Assembly: GCF_900108035.1 (NCBI RefSeq)
Contig: NZ_FNVS01000001.1
Span: 248,001 to 312,000, forward strand
Reading direction: 5' to 3'
Source: Parabacteroides chinchillae
Lineage (GTDB): Bacteria > Bacteroidota > Bacteroidia > Bacteroidales > Tannerellaceae
DNA length: 64,000 bases
The notes under the pieces are model-generated. The model was not told the origin of the DNA. It was given only the letters and a program-made list of their open reading frames with translations, and made no database searches. This document shows positions 44,437 through 53,525 of the stretch, piece after piece. The translations under genes and the position numbers were made by a program. Each line of letters starts with the position of its first letter. Positions within the stretch are counted from its first letter, which is position 1.

Positions 44437-46296
44437 TTATAGTTTTATATCAAGTAACGTTTCTCCTTTTACATTTAATACCTGCAAAGTCATATTTTTG
44501 CCATTCTTTCTCAACACCATGACAGTTGCACCATCAGAGTGATTGCTTCCTCCCACAATTACGGGGAAATTATTACCTATCGACCCTTTAGGATGATATA
44601 CATAACGATGGGTATGTGCACTGATATTGACATCAAACGGAGCTTTAGCCAATATTTCACCCCAAATTTCAGTACAAGGTTGATATTTATCTCCGTTTCC
44701 ATAAAGAGGAACATGCCCTAATAAAACTTTCTTCGAAGCTTTCTTAAACGCCTTGCTTTTAAGTTCATTAGTTAGAAATCCAAGCTGTTCCTGTCGTAAC
44801 CCCGTAAAATCATTCAATCCATAATAAACCCATGTCGTATCCGGTTTATCTTCACCACAATCCAACATCACGAAACGGCTGTCACCCCAATTAAACGCGC
44901 CATAGGTTTTATCGCCAACATAATCAAACAAGCTGCGTAACCCGATTGAAAAGGCATCTCGAATTTCATGATTACCGCGAATATAAAAAACAGGTACCTG
45001 ACTGGCATTCACCTTTTCATTCAGGTATGTTAAGAATGACAAAGCCTCTTCTTCCGTATGCGATTCTGCAACGCAATCACCATTAAAAACCACAAAGCTA
45101 TAAGGTATATTTTTTACCTGTTCATACAAAGCATCCAATGTTGAGACATTTTTATGTAAATCATTAAATACCAACATTGTAAAATCAGTATCGTCAGCTT
45201 TTGGCAAAGTAAAGGAATAGAAAGGAGACACCGCTGTTTCTCCAAACTCTTTTTTATAGGCCTGATAAAGCATTATTTCCTGAGAATAAACACGATAATA
45301 ATATTTCTGGCCGGCCTGTATATTCTCCAGCCGTATTTTATTATGCAAATCATTACATATAACCTGCCCGTCAACCAAAGTACGTGCACGTTTCAGATTC
45401 AATGTATCTGTACCATATTCTACCCAACTATAACACGGTACTGTAGTCTGCCACATAACCGTAATACCTCCCTCTAGCGGATTTTGCAAATAAGGAGCAG
45501 ACAAAAATATGTCTTCTTTATTTGATTTAAATACAATATCAGCAATAACCGGACGATGATCCGAAGCTACCGGTTCATTACAAACAAAACAAGACAAACG
45601 GGTAAATGGAAGATTTTCCGTTTTATATGCAGCGATATAATCCAAACAGCTATCTGGCTCATCTGCAGGAAAAGTAGGTTGCTTCGGGTTTGTTATAATT
45701 GTAAAATCTTTCTGGATGTCAGCCAGTAAAGATGATGCTGCTGTTGCATTCCAATCACCGGCGATAAAAAAAGGTTTATTGGATTCTTGTGCAACTTTAC
45801 GAATTATAGGTAATGAAAGTTCTTGATCAGCAGGTGTAAGAGACAGATGCGTACAACAAAATATATACTTTTCAAATTCCACAACGAGTAATGCCCGGGC
45901 TTCTTCCCTGCCGGGAAGCGGAAAACGTTGGACACTAACAGGTTTTTCTTTACTTAACACACCAATCCCATACTTGCCTCCGTTATAATCAATAGCGGGA
46001 GCAAAAGTCCGGAACATCAATGTACGTTCTGATAATTCCTGAAGAACATTTGTTTGTCCACTGCGCCCTGTCACACTATCAACTTCCTGCACTGCAACCA
46101 CGTCCGGTTTCATCCGGTTTATTACATCTGCTATACGCTGATAATTTGTTACATTATCCATACCTTTTCCATTACGTATATTGTAACTCATGATACGCAA
46201 TGTGTTTCTTTCCTGTTGGTTATTCCCAGCCAACAAGGTTTCACTGACAGGTAACAACAATAAAACAGTTGCAGCCCACAAAATCAAATTTTTCAT
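44437..46296 (-). CDS. Secreted fusion of endonuclease/exonuclease/phosphatase and calcineurin-like phosphoesterase domains
   Basis: 619 residues with a signal peptide. Domain 1 (about 32-255) is an EEP/DNase I fold: Asn39 in IMSYNIRNGKG, Glu71 in VAVQEVDS, His150, Asp181/Asn183 in AGDWNA, and the final Asp246-His247 in SDHRPVIADI. A fibronectin-like purple-acid-phosphatase N-terminal domain (about 265-365) follows. Domain 3 (about 370-619) is a metallophosphatase: Asp379/His381 in FNDLH, Asp407 in FNGD, RGNHEIRD, GHVP and the metal-binding SAHTHRY. Both active sites look complete. It heads an operon with a nucleobase permease and xpt, which suggests breakdown of nucleic acid or nucleotides outside the cytoplasm (inference). 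An unusually strong SD-like AAGGGGGA precedes the ATG. Confidence 0.9.
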   Translation of the reverse strand: MKNLILWAATVLLLLPVSETLLAGNNQQERNTLRIMSYNIRNGKGMDNVTNYQRIADVINRMKPDVVAVQEVDSVTGRSGQTNVLQELSERTLMFRTFAPAIDYNGGKYGIGVLSKEKPVSVQRFPLPGREEARALLVVEFEKYIFCCTHLSLTPADQELSLPIIRKVAQESNKPFFIAGDWNATAASSLLADIQKDFTIITNPKQPTFPADEPDSCLDYIAAYKTENLPFTRLSCFVCNEPVASDHRPVIADIVFKSNKEDIFLSAPYLQNPLEGGITVMWQTTVPCYSWVEYGTDTLNLKRARTLVDGQVICNDLHNKIRLENIQAGQKYYYRVYSQEIMLYQAYKKEFGETAVSPFYSFTLPKADDTDFTMLVFNDLHKNVSTLDALYEQVKNIPYSFVVFNGDCVAESHTEEEALSFLTYLNEKVNASQVPVFYIRGNHEIRDAFSIGLRSLFDYVGDKTYGAFNWGDSRFVMLDCGEDKPDTTWVYYGLNDFTGLRQEQLGFLTNELKSKAFKKASKKVLLGHVPLYGNGDKYQPCTEIWGEILAKAPFDVNISAHTHRYVYHPKGSIGNNFPVIVGGSNHSDGATVMVLRKNGKNMTLQVLNVKGETLLDIKL

Positions 46297-46322
46297 AATG
46301 TCCCCCTTCTATGTATTTGGAA

Positions 46323-46330
46323 CAAAAATA
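46323..46330 (-). promoter_or_regulatory. -7 promoter box of the nuclease-phosphatase/permease/xpt operon
   Basis: Minus-strand TATTTTTG (TAnnTTTG), 27 bp from the ATG at 46296. The short leader leaves no room for a riboswitch. Confidence 0.55.
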
Positions 46331-46414
46331 CAAAAAATATCATTTAGGCAGACTGCACAACAAGTCTTTCAATCAGGATAATTAAATAATCAAAAAACAA
46401 ACCTCTATATTCAG

Positions 46415-47437
46415 TTATGCAAATATTTCTTTTAATACTTGTTCAAAATGAGCTATATCTTCTCCCGTTGTATCCCACGATGTCACAAGGCGAACTTCAT
46501 TTATCTCTTCATTCCACATATAAAAGAAATATTCCTCTTGCAATTTTTTCAAAGCTTCGGAAGGTATTGTAAAAAACAATTGATTAGATTCTATCTTCTG
46601 AGTAAACTTAACCTGGGGATATTGCTTCAGTATTTCAGCCAATTTACCTGCACTGATATTTGCTCTCAATGCATTTTCCAACCACAAATTATTCTCTAAA
46701 TACGGAATAAATTGAGCTGACAAATAACGAAGTTTGGAAGCCAGTTGTGCAGACTGTTTCCTATAATATTGTAAATTTTCGGTTATTTCAGGGCGGAAAG
46801 AAACAACAGCTTCCCCCATCATCATCCCATTCTTAGTGCCGCCAAAACTTAAAATATCCACACCTGCATCAACTGTCAATTGCTTCATCGAACACTTCAA
46901 ATAGGCACAGGCATTAGCTAAACGCGCTCCATCCATATGCAAATACATACTATTAGAATGAAGCAAATCGGCGATAGCCTTAACTTCTTCTATCGTATAG
47001 ACGGTTCCCAATTCTGAAACCTGAGATATATAAACTGCCTTCGGTTGAGAATGATGACAGACACCAAAATTGTGTAACCGAGGCTTTATTAACTCTGGTG
47101 TCAATTTTCCATCCGGTGTAGAAATTGTTACAACAGCACACCCTGTCATTCGTGCAGGAGCACCACATTCATCTACATTTATATGTGCCGTCTCAGCACA
47201 TATAATACTGTTAAATGGACGAGTAACGGCCTGCAGAGCTATTGAGTTCGCTCCTGTTCCATTAAAAACGAAAAAAGGAGATGCTACTTCTCCAAACACA
47301 CTTTTAATTTTATTAACTGCGTCAGTGGTCCATGGATCATCGCCATAACCTATAGCATGATTATCATTTGCATTTACTACAGCATCCATAACTAAAGGAT
47401 GCACTCCTGAATTATTATCACTTGCAAAACTTCTCAT
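46415..47437 (-). CDS. Low-specificity L-threonine aldolase (PLP-dependent)
   Basis: 340 residues from the ATG at 47437 (MRSFASDNNSGVHPLVMDA). An upstream TTG at 47458 is rejected as part of the promoter. Fold type I beta-eliminating lyase group. The PLP lysine is in DILSFGGTKNGMMMGEA; other blocks are GTGANSIALQAVTRP, CAETAHINVDECGAP and YLHMDGARLANACAYL. It cleaves threonine or allo-threonine to glycine and acetaldehyde. Single gene; no terminator seen at its end. Confidence 0.93.
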   Translation of the reverse strand: MRSFASDNNSGVHPLVMDAVVNANDNHAIGYGDDPWTTDAVNKIKSVFGEVASPFFVFNGTGANSIALQAVTRPFNSIICAETAHINVDECGAPARMTGCAVVTISTPDGKLTPELIKPRLHNFGVCHHSQPKAVYISQVSELGTVYTIEEVKAIADLLHSNSMYLHMDGARLANACAYLKCSMKQLTVDAGVDILSFGGTKNGMMMGEAVVSFRPEITENLQYYRKQSAQLASKLRYLSAQFIPYLENNLWLENALRANISAGKLAEILKQYPQVKFTQKIESNQLFFTIPSEALKKLQEEYFFYMWNEEINEVRLVTSWDTTGEDIAHFEQVLKEIFA

Positions 47438-47455
47438 CTTATTCCAATTTTGCAC

Positions 47456-47463
47456 CAAAATTA
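47456..47463 (-). promoter_or_regulatory. -7 promoter box of the threonine aldolase gene
   Basis: Minus-strand TAATTTTG. It overlaps a TTG codon at 47456-47458 and so fixes the start at the ATG at 47437. Confidence 0.6.
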
Positions 47464-47512
47464 CAGATTTATTTAAAAGTATATCTTAAATAGCAACTAT
47501 TTAAAACAAAAA

Positions 47513-47544
47513 AGCCGCCCTACTAACTACAGTAAGACGACTTA
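47513..47544 (-). terminator. Intrinsic terminator of the ECF sigma gene
   Basis: Arms 47513-47524 and 47533-47544 pair fully only on the minus strand, where G-U pairs replace the mismatches. TTTTGTTTT follows. It is 20 bp past the sigma gene stop. Confidence 0.7.
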
Positions 47545-47563
47545 AATTATGTTGTGTAATTAT

Positions 47564-48073
47564 TTAACCATGCCTGAAATCTTTTAAAATTTTCTGCAGT
47601 TCCTGACGGGCAAAGAAAATACGGCTCTTCACTGTTCCCAGAGGTACATTCAGTTTATCTGCGATCTCATTATATTTATAACCACTCAAAAACATAGAAA
47701 ACGGTATCTTCAATTCATTATTCAAACTATTAATAGCTTTCGTAATTTCCTGAATCTGGTAAGCGCCGTCCGGCGTATCGAATCCCGAATCATTCACAAC
47801 ATCCAAATTGTACAGATCCACTCCTTGGTCTACAACCGTTTGTGTTCTTACAATTTTATGATAATTGTTTATAAAAATATTACGCATAACTGTCAAAACC
47901 CAACCCTTGAAATTGATATTATCAACAAATTTTTCCTGATTATCCAATACCTTCAGCGTTGTGTCTTGCATCAAATCTTGAGCATCGTCTCTGTTTGCTG
48001 TGAGCATTAATGCAAAATTCATCATATTTTCTTGCATGCTCAATAATTTTTTCTGAAATTGCAATGCATTCAT
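47564..48073 (-). CDS. ECF-type RNA polymerase sigma factor
   Basis: 169 residues from the ATG at 48073 (MNALQFQKKLLSMQ). Longer in-frame starts up to 48172 are rejected because a -7 box lies at 48138-48145. Region 2 has ANRDDAQDLMQDTTLKVLDN and NFKGWVLTVMRNIFINNYHK. Region 4 has SGYKYNEIADKLNVPLGTVKSRIFFARQELQ. No anti-sigma factor or zinc-binding partner is adjacent, unlike many ECF genes, so control may be transcriptional or by a distant gene. Confidence 0.93.
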   Translation of the reverse strand: MNALQFQKKLLSMQENMMNFALMLTANRDDAQDLMQDTTLKVLDNQEKFVDNINFKGWVLTVMRNIFINNYHKIVRTQTVVDQGVDLYNLDVVNDSGFDTPDGAYQIQEITKAINSLNNELKIPFSMFLSGYKYNEIADKLNVPLGTVKSRIFFARQELQKILKDFRHG

Positions 48074-48137
48074 ACTAAGTTTATAATTAAAGGTTAAATA
48101 CCTGAAAAGTATTATCCTTTCACTGTTGAAGGATGTA

Positions 48138-48145
48138 CAAATGTA
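48138..48145 (-). promoter_or_regulatory. -7 promoter box of the ECF sigma gene
   Basis: Minus-strand TACATTTG, 65 bp upstream of the ATG at 48073. It excludes the upstream starts. Confidence 0.55.
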
Positions 48146-48333
48146 AATATAATATTTGAAATAAATATCCATTTGAGAAATATTAATATTAAAAATCGTA
48201 ACTTAATATTTTAACAATAAAACTTACTGAAAATGAGCAGAATTTACAACAAAACCGGGCCTTAAAATTCAATATTTACAAGTAGAATATTACAAAATGC
48301 AACATAACAAAAAAACAAGAAGAATTAAGCTAA

Positions 48334-49713
48334 ATGAGAAGTCTATTAACATTCATTTTACTCGGATTATTTTATCCTTCTATTCTATTGCTAACCAACG
48401 CAAATGAAAAAACAATCATATATCAAATCGATATAAAAAAAGAAATAGATAATACCACCCGTCTATATCTTAGTAACGGATTGATAGAAGCACAAAGGCT
48501 AAAAGCAAAGGCTGTCTTAATCCATTTAAACACATACGGAGGATTATTAGAAGCAGCCGATTCTATGCGGACATCTATTCTTTACAGTCCGATCCCGGTA
48601 TATGTGTTTATCGATAACAACGCAGCTTCGGCTGGTGCACTCATTTCCATTGCATGTAAAAAGATATATATGCGCAAAGGAGCCAATATAGGAGCTGCAA
48701 CCGTAGTAAATCAAACGGGAGCAGCCATGCCTGATAAATATCAGTCATACATGCGTTCTATGATACGTTCTACGGCCGAAGCTCTCGGAAAAGACACTAT
48801 TATACAACAAGGAGATACGATCTACAAATGGAAAAGAGACCCTCGTATTGCCGAAGCTATGGTAGACGAACGAGTAGTAATACCCAACCTGATAGATACA
48901 GGAAAGGTTCTGACTTTCACGGCTGATGAAGCCCGGAAATGGGGTTACTGCGACGGTATAGCAGAATCGACAGACGAAGTAATAACCAAATATCTAGGAT
49001 TCCAAAATTACAAACTTGAATCATATACGCCATCCTGGTTCGACAATATCAAAGGGTTCCTTATGAATCCGATGGTTCAATCCATACTTATTATCATTAT
49101 TATCGGAGGAATTTATTTTGAAATGCAAAGTCCAGGTTTAGGATTTCCGTCTATAGCCTCCCTTATTGCAGCTATACTCTATTTTGCACCTTTGTATATA
49201 GATGGATTAGCTCAGAACTGGGAAATTCTGGTATTTATAGCCGGCGTTATATTAATCGTTGCTGAAATATTTATCATTCCGGGATTCGGAATAGCTGGCA
49301 TTAGTGGGATCATTTGTATAATAGCCGGACTCACCATGAGTCTTTTGAACAACACAGACTTCAACTTTGAAGGAGTTTCCGGGACCGAAGTAGGAAGGGC
49401 ATCCCTTACCGTCCTCATGGGGATTGGAATCAGTTTTGTACTAAGTATCTGGATATCGAGTAAAATAGGAACCAAAGGCATATTTAAGAAAGTAGCATTA
49501 AATGCAGATTTGGAAAAGGCTGTATCTACTCCCATATTTAACAACTTAATAGGGAAAGAAGGCATTGCCGCCACCATCCTGCGTCCTTCCGGGAAAGTAA
49601 ATATTGACAACGAATTATACGATGGTGTTTCCGAGAGTGGTTTTATAGAAAAAGGGCAACGGGTAAAAGTTATTCGTTTTGAAAATGCCCAAGTATACGT
49701 AGAAACAATATAA
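48334..49713 (+). CDS. NfeD-family membrane-bound serine protease
   Basis: 459 residues. A signal peptide (LLTFILLGLFYPSILLLTNA) is followed by a ClpP/SppA-like protease domain (about 25-225). The nucleophile Ser is in NNAASAGALISIACKKIY and the expected Lys later in YMRSMIRSTAEALGKD. Four or five membrane helices follow (SILIIIIIGGIYF to VLMGIGISFVLSIWI). The C-terminal OB-fold (GKEGIAATILRPSGKVNI to GQRVKVIRFENAQVYVE) completes the long NfeD1b form. Such proteins, usually paired with a stomatin, process membrane proteins. No stomatin-like gene is adjacent here. Confidence 0.9.
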   Translation: MRSLLTFILLGLFYPSILLLTNANEKTIIYQIDIKKEIDNTTRLYLSNGLIEAQRLKAKAVLIHLNTYGGLLEAADSMRTSILYSPIPVYVFIDNNAASAGALISIACKKIYMRKGANIGAATVVNQTGAAMPDKYQSYMRSMIRSTAEALGKDTIIQQGDTIYKWKRDPRIAEAMVDERVVIPNLIDTGKVLTFTADEARKWGYCDGIAESTDEVITKYLGFQNYKLESYTPSWFDNIKGFLMNPMVQSILIIIIIGGIYFEMQSPGLGFPSIASLIAAILYFAPLYIDGLAQNWEILVFIAGVILIVAEIFIIPGFGIAGISGIICIIAGLTMSLLNNTDFNFEGVSGTEVGRASLTVLMGIGISFVLSIWISSKIGTKGIFKKVALNADLEKAVSTPIFNNLIGKEGIAATILRPSGKVNIDNELYDGVSESGFIEKGQRVKVIRFENAQVYVETI

Positions 49714-49723
49714 AAACAATGTA

Positions 49724-49771
49724 AAACAGTTAGATAAATTTGATTATACAATCTACTTTATCTAACTGTTT
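49724..49771. terminator. Bidirectional intrinsic terminator
   Basis: A 15-bp perfect stem AAACAGTTAGATAAA (49724-49738) / TTTATCTAACTGTTT (49757-49771) lies between the converging NfeD and AlbA_2 genes. It includes the stop of the latter. Confidence 0.8.
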
Positions 49772-50399
49772 GTTTCTGATAAACAATATGTTTTTCTACG
49801 ACAATATAATGTAAGGTACCCATAGCCATCAAATCACTTAAAATATTTTTTGCGGTATAGTAATTAACATGAGCAACTCGGCAGAATTGGGCAATACTTA
49901 TACTATCATGTTTATCCAGCCAGGCAAACAACTTTTCAACAGGTTTGCCTATTTTTAATAAAGTACCTTCCGGCTTCGACTTTTTCTTCCACGAAAGTAC
50001 CAAAACTTCATTTGCCAGTATATTCTCATCTGCAACACGTATATAGGCTTTATATTTGTCTTCCTTATCCAGAGCACAATAAGGCTTATCCATGCCCGGT
50101 GCTATATAAACTTCGAGCACAATTTTACCATTAATATCCCATTTGGTTGCAGTAAAAGGCACTTCGGGACGAGTATACATTTTCGATGCAGCTTCTATCA
50201 TATAATACTCTTCTTCACTCCTTATACCCGATATAGCTCCGTTGTCTTTCACTCCTATCAGTAAACGCCCTCCATCCGTATTCGCAAAAGCGCTCAAAGT
50301 ACGTGCTATTTTTTTACTATCACTTACTTCAAATTTAAAATCGAGTTGCTGATGCTCTCCTTGTTCTATCAATGTTTCTATTGGATGCCTCTTCTTCAT
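49758..50399 (-). CDS. AlbA_2/Schlafen-type ATP-binding or nucleic-acid-binding protein
   Basis: 213 residues from the ATG at 50399. A TTG at 50423 is rejected because it overlaps the -7 box. The N-terminal AlbA_2 (SLFN-like) domain reads HQQLDFKFEVSDSKKIARTLSAFANTDGGRLLIGVKDNGAISGI. It is followed by YKAYIRVADENILA and a C-terminal winged-helix segment (SIAQFCRVAHVNYYTAKNILSDLMAMG). The fold is found in transcriptional regulators and in some RNases. It is divergent from the antiporter gene, whose promoter box is 12 bp away, so it could control it (inference). Confidence 0.85.
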   Translation of the reverse strand: MKKRHPIETLIEQGEHQQLDFKFEVSDSKKIARTLSAFANTDGGRLLIGVKDNGAISGIRSEEEYYMIEAASKMYTRPEVPFTATKWDINGKIVLEVYIAPGMDKPYCALDKEDKYKAYIRVADENILANEVLVLSWKKKSKPEGTLLKIGKPVEKLFAWLDKHDSISIAQFCRVAHVNYYTAKNILSDLMAMGTLHYIVVEKHIVYQKQTVR

Positions 50400-50420
50400 T
50401 TTGGCAGAGTTTTTGACCTG

Positions 50421-50428
50421 CAAAATTA
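50421..50428 (-). promoter_or_regulatory. -7 promoter box of the AlbA_2 gene
   Basis: Minus-strand TAATTTTG, ending 22 bp upstream of the ATG at 50399. Confidence 0.6.
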
Positions 50429-50439
50429 AAATAAATACA

Positions 50440-50447
50440 TAACTTTG
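50440..50447 (+). promoter_or_regulatory. -7 promoter box of the CPA2 antiporter gene
   Basis: TAACTTTG (TAnnTTTG), 24 bp ahead of the ATG at 50471. Back to back with the AlbA_2 promoter, 11 bp between boxes, so the two must compete or share control. Confidence 0.6.
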
Positions 50448-50470
50448 CCAATTGAAAAATCAACGAAACT

Positions 50471-52735
50471 ATGTCCCAAATAGCTCCGCTAATATCCGAC
50501 CTTGCTGTAATACTTATATCTGCCGGGCTAGTAACCTTGTTATTCAAATGGTTAAAGCAACCGGTTGTTTTAGGCTACATTGTTGCCGGAATACTCGCCG
50601 GACCGGCTATAGAACAAATTCCAACAGTATCCGATATAGAAAGCATTCATATCTGGGCAGATATTGGTGTCATTTTTCTTCTTTTTGCCTTAGGGCTGGA
50701 TTTCAGTTTTAAGAAATTAATGAAAGTCGGCGGAACAGCCGTCATCGGAGCAATTACTGTTGTTATCGGCATGATGACAGTGGGTTATATAACCGGGCTC
50801 TCTCTTGGATGGGGGCACATGAACAGTCTCTTTTTAGGAGGTATGCTTTCCATGTCATCCACAACGATCATTTTTAAAGCTTTTGATGATATGGGACTTC
50901 GTAACCAACGTTTTGCCGGTGTTGTTTTCGGCATATTGGTTGTCGAGGACTTATTTGCCGTCTTACTAATGGTATTACTTTCTACCCTTGCCGTCAGTAA
51001 ACATGTAGAAGGCCTTGAATTACTTAACAGTGTAATAAAACTAGGAGCATTCCTTCTTTTCTGTTTTGTTGTCGGTATTTATCTAATTCCTTCCTTTTTG
51101 AAAAAAGCACGGGGTTTTCTAAATGATGAAACATTATTAATCGTTAGTATCGGGCTTTGCCTCGGCATGGTTATAATAGCAACGAAAGCCGGATTTTCTG
51201 CTGCACTCGGAGCATTCGTTATGGGTTCTATCCTAGCTGAAACAGTTGAAGCCGAAAACATCGAACACCTTGTAAAACCGGTAAAAAACTTATTCGGTGC
51301 CGTCTTTTTCGTATCTGTTGGAATGTTAATAGACCCAGTGCTATTATGGCAATATAAAGTACCGATCATCATATTGACACTAGTAGTAATGATAGGACAA
51401 ATCGGATTTGCTTCTTTCGGCGTATTACTATCAGGCCAACCATTAAAAATAGCAATACAATCAGGTTTTTCCTTAGCTCAAATCGGAGAGTTTGCATTTA
51501 TTATCGCTTCTTTAGGATTAACGCTGAAAGTAACAGATCATTATTTATATCCTATAGTGGTTGCTGTATCTGTAATAACCACATTCTTTACGCCCTACAT
51601 GATCCGGCTTGCCGAACCTGCGTACAAAATAGCAGACCGGGTCATACCTAATTCCTGGAAAAAATTTTTGGTACGCTACTCTTCCGGCTCCAATACAATC
51701 CGGCAAAAAAGCGCATGGGATAAACTTCTCAAAGCATTAATGCGTATTGTTGGAACTTATACAGCCGTATCATTAGTACTTATCTTTATATGGCTCGAGT
51801 TTGTGGCACCTCTTATCACCAGGGAAATACCCGGTATCAAAGGAGCTATATTAGCATTATGCCTCATTCTTGCTTTGATTTCCCCTATGCTACGGGCTAT
51901 TATGATGAAAAAAAACCACTCGGAAGAATTTCTACAATTATGGAATGACAGTAAATACAACCGGGGACCTCTGGTTTCGCTTATCATACTTCGTATACTT
52001 TTATGCATAGGTATGGTTATGCTCCCCGTTGCCCAACTATTAAATTTGAAAGTGGGGATTGTATTGTCGGTTGCCTCTGCCGTGATCGCTATAATTATAT
52101 TCTCAAAAAAATTAAAAAAACAGTCCATTTTAATGGAGCGTCATTTTTTCAGCAATTTAACTGCCCGCGAAACAGAAGCAGAGAAAAAAGCTCCGATCAA
52201 TCAACGCTTTGCCAACCATTTACTAGAGAGAGACCTTCACTTAGCCGATTTTGAAGTTCGTCCCAACTCACCCAGTATGGGCAAAACATTACTGGAACTC
52301 AATTTCAGACAAAAATGCAATGTAAACATTGTAACTATTATACGTGGAAACAAGCGGATTAATATTCCGGGAGGCAATGAACGCTTATATCCATACGACA
52401 AATTAGTTGTTGTAGGAGGAGACGACGATCTGGAACACTTTCGCAAGTATATAGAAGAACGATACCGTTTATCCAATACCAATACAATCTCCGGCAATAC
52501 CGAAGAAATAAATATGGAACAGTTCACCATCGTATCCGGCTCACGATTAATCGGAAGAACCATTGTTGAATCAGGAATACGAGACAAAGCCGCTTGTCTG
52601 GTCATTGGTATCGAACGAGGAACTACATCCATCATGAACCCGCCTCCCAGTACAGTTTTTGAAGAAGGCGATATTATCTGGATCGTTGGAGAACGGGAAA
52701 AAGTTCTCCGCCTGAGCGAAGGTAAAAAATTATAA
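50471..52735 (+). CDS. CPA2-family cation/proton antiporter with two RCK-C (TrkA-C) domains
   Basis: 754 residues. The N-terminal 12-13 membrane segments form a KefB-type exchanger (FKWLKQPVVLGYIVAGILAGPAIEQ, FLLFALGLDFSFKKLM, KAGFSAALGAFVMGSILAE). A second hydrophobic block (about 425-550) of four or five segments follows. The C-terminus has two RCK-C-like domains (NSPSMGKTLLELNFRQKCNVNIV to YDKLVVVGGDDDLE, and SRLIGRTIVESGIRDKAACLVIG to EGDIIWIVG). The nucleotide-binding RCK-N domain normal for KefB is absent. Ion specificity (K or Na) is not predictable. Confidence 0.9.
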   Translation: MSQIAPLISDLAVILISAGLVTLLFKWLKQPVVLGYIVAGILAGPAIEQIPTVSDIESIHIWADIGVIFLLFALGLDFSFKKLMKVGGTAVIGAITVVIGMMTVGYITGLSLGWGHMNSLFLGGMLSMSSTTIIFKAFDDMGLRNQRFAGVVFGILVVEDLFAVLLMVLLSTLAVSKHVEGLELLNSVIKLGAFLLFCFVVGIYLIPSFLKKARGFLNDETLLIVSIGLCLGMVIIATKAGFSAALGAFVMGSILAETVEAENIEHLVKPVKNLFGAVFFVSVGMLIDPVLLWQYKVPIIILTLVVMIGQIGFASFGVLLSGQPLKIAIQSGFSLAQIGEFAFIIASLGLTLKVTDHYLYPIVVAVSVITTFFTPYMIRLAEPAYKIADRVIPNSWKKFLVRYSSGSNTIRQKSAWDKLLKALMRIVGTYTAVSLVLIFIWLEFVAPLITREIPGIKGAILALCLILALISPMLRAIMMKKNHSEEFLQLWNDSKYNRGPLVSLIILRILLCIGMVMLPVAQLLNLKVGIVLSVASAVIAIIIFSKKLKKQSILMERHFFSNLTARETEAEKKAPINQRFANHLLERDLHLADFEVRPNSPSMGKTLLELNFRQKCNVNIVTIIRGNKRINIPGGNERLYPYDKLVVVGGDDDLEHFRKYIEERYRLSNTNTISGNTEEINMEQFTIVSGSRLIGRTIVESGIRDKAACLVIGIERGTTSIMNPPPSTVFEEGDIIWIVGEREKVLRLSEGKKL

Positions 52736-52769
52736 CTTTACTATTACAAAGTACATAAATCATATAAAT

Positions 52770-53525
52770 ATGAAATTTATAGGAATTATACCCGCACGAT
52801 ACGCTTCCACCCGCTTTCCGGGAAAGCCTTTAGCCGATATGGGAGGAAAACCCATGATCCAACGTGTTTACGAACAAGTGCAAAACGTATTGGACGCTGT
52901 TTGTGTTGCCACAGACGATAGTCGGATTGAAAATGCAGTAAAGGCATTCGGAGGTAACGTTGTTATGACCTCCGACCAACACCGTAGTGGAACAGATCGT
53001 TGCTACGAAGCCTTTTGTAAAACAGGCAATGGATATGATATTGTCGTAAATATCCAAGGCGACGAACCATTTATTCAACCCAAACAAATAGAAACAGTCA
53101 AAGCTTGTTTTTCCGATGACAGTGTCCAAATTGCAACTTTGGTGAAGCCATTCCGTCCCGATGACGATTTCGAAACCACACTGTTCAATGCCAATTCTCC
53201 AAAGGTTGTATTAAACAAGAACAATGAAGCCATGTACTTCAGTCGTTCTATAATTCCTTATATGAGAGGAAAAAAATATACGGAATGGTTACCCAATCAT
53301 ACCTATTATAAACATATCGGTTTATATGCATACCGTGCAAATGTTCTTAAAGAAATCACCTGTTTACCGCAATCTCCCTTAGAATTGGCGGAAAGTCTGG
53401 AACAACTGCGCTGGTTGGAAAACGGATATAAGATTAAAGTAGGAATTACTGAACTGGAGACAATCGGCATAGACACTCCCGAGGATATGGAAAAAGCCCT
53501 TGAATTCCTTGCCTCCCACAAATAA
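52770..53525 (+). CDS. kdsB: 3-deoxy-manno-octulosonate cytidylyltransferase (CMP-KDO synthetase)
   Basis: 251 residues, full length. Activates KDO with CTP for lipid A-core assembly. Signatures: GIIPARYASTRFPGKPLADMGGKPMIQRVYEQ, VATDDSRIENAVKAFGG, DQHRSGTDRCYEA, VVNIQGDEPFI, YFSRSIIPYMRGKKY and IGLYAYRANVLKEIT, ending IGIDTPEDMEKAL. It follows the antiporter by 34 bp. A converging truncated gene reads antisense through its last about 220 bp. Confidence 0.96.
   Translation: MKFIGIIPARYASTRFPGKPLADMGGKPMIQRVYEQVQNVLDAVCVATDDSRIENAVKAFGGNVVMTSDQHRSGTDRCYEAFCKTGNGYDIVVNIQGDEPFIQPKQIETVKACFSDDSVQIATLVKPFRPDDDFETTLFNANSPKVVLNKNNEAMYFSRSIIPYMRGKKYTEWLPNHTYYKHIGLYAYRANVLKEITCLPQSPLELAESLEQLRWLENGYKIKVGITELETIGIDTPEDMEKALEFLASHK

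Noticed and set aside
46297-46414. Purine riboswitch at the head of the permease/xpt operon
   Set aside because: The promoter box is 27 bp from the ATG, leaving no room for an aptamer, and no aptamer-like conserved core is seen.
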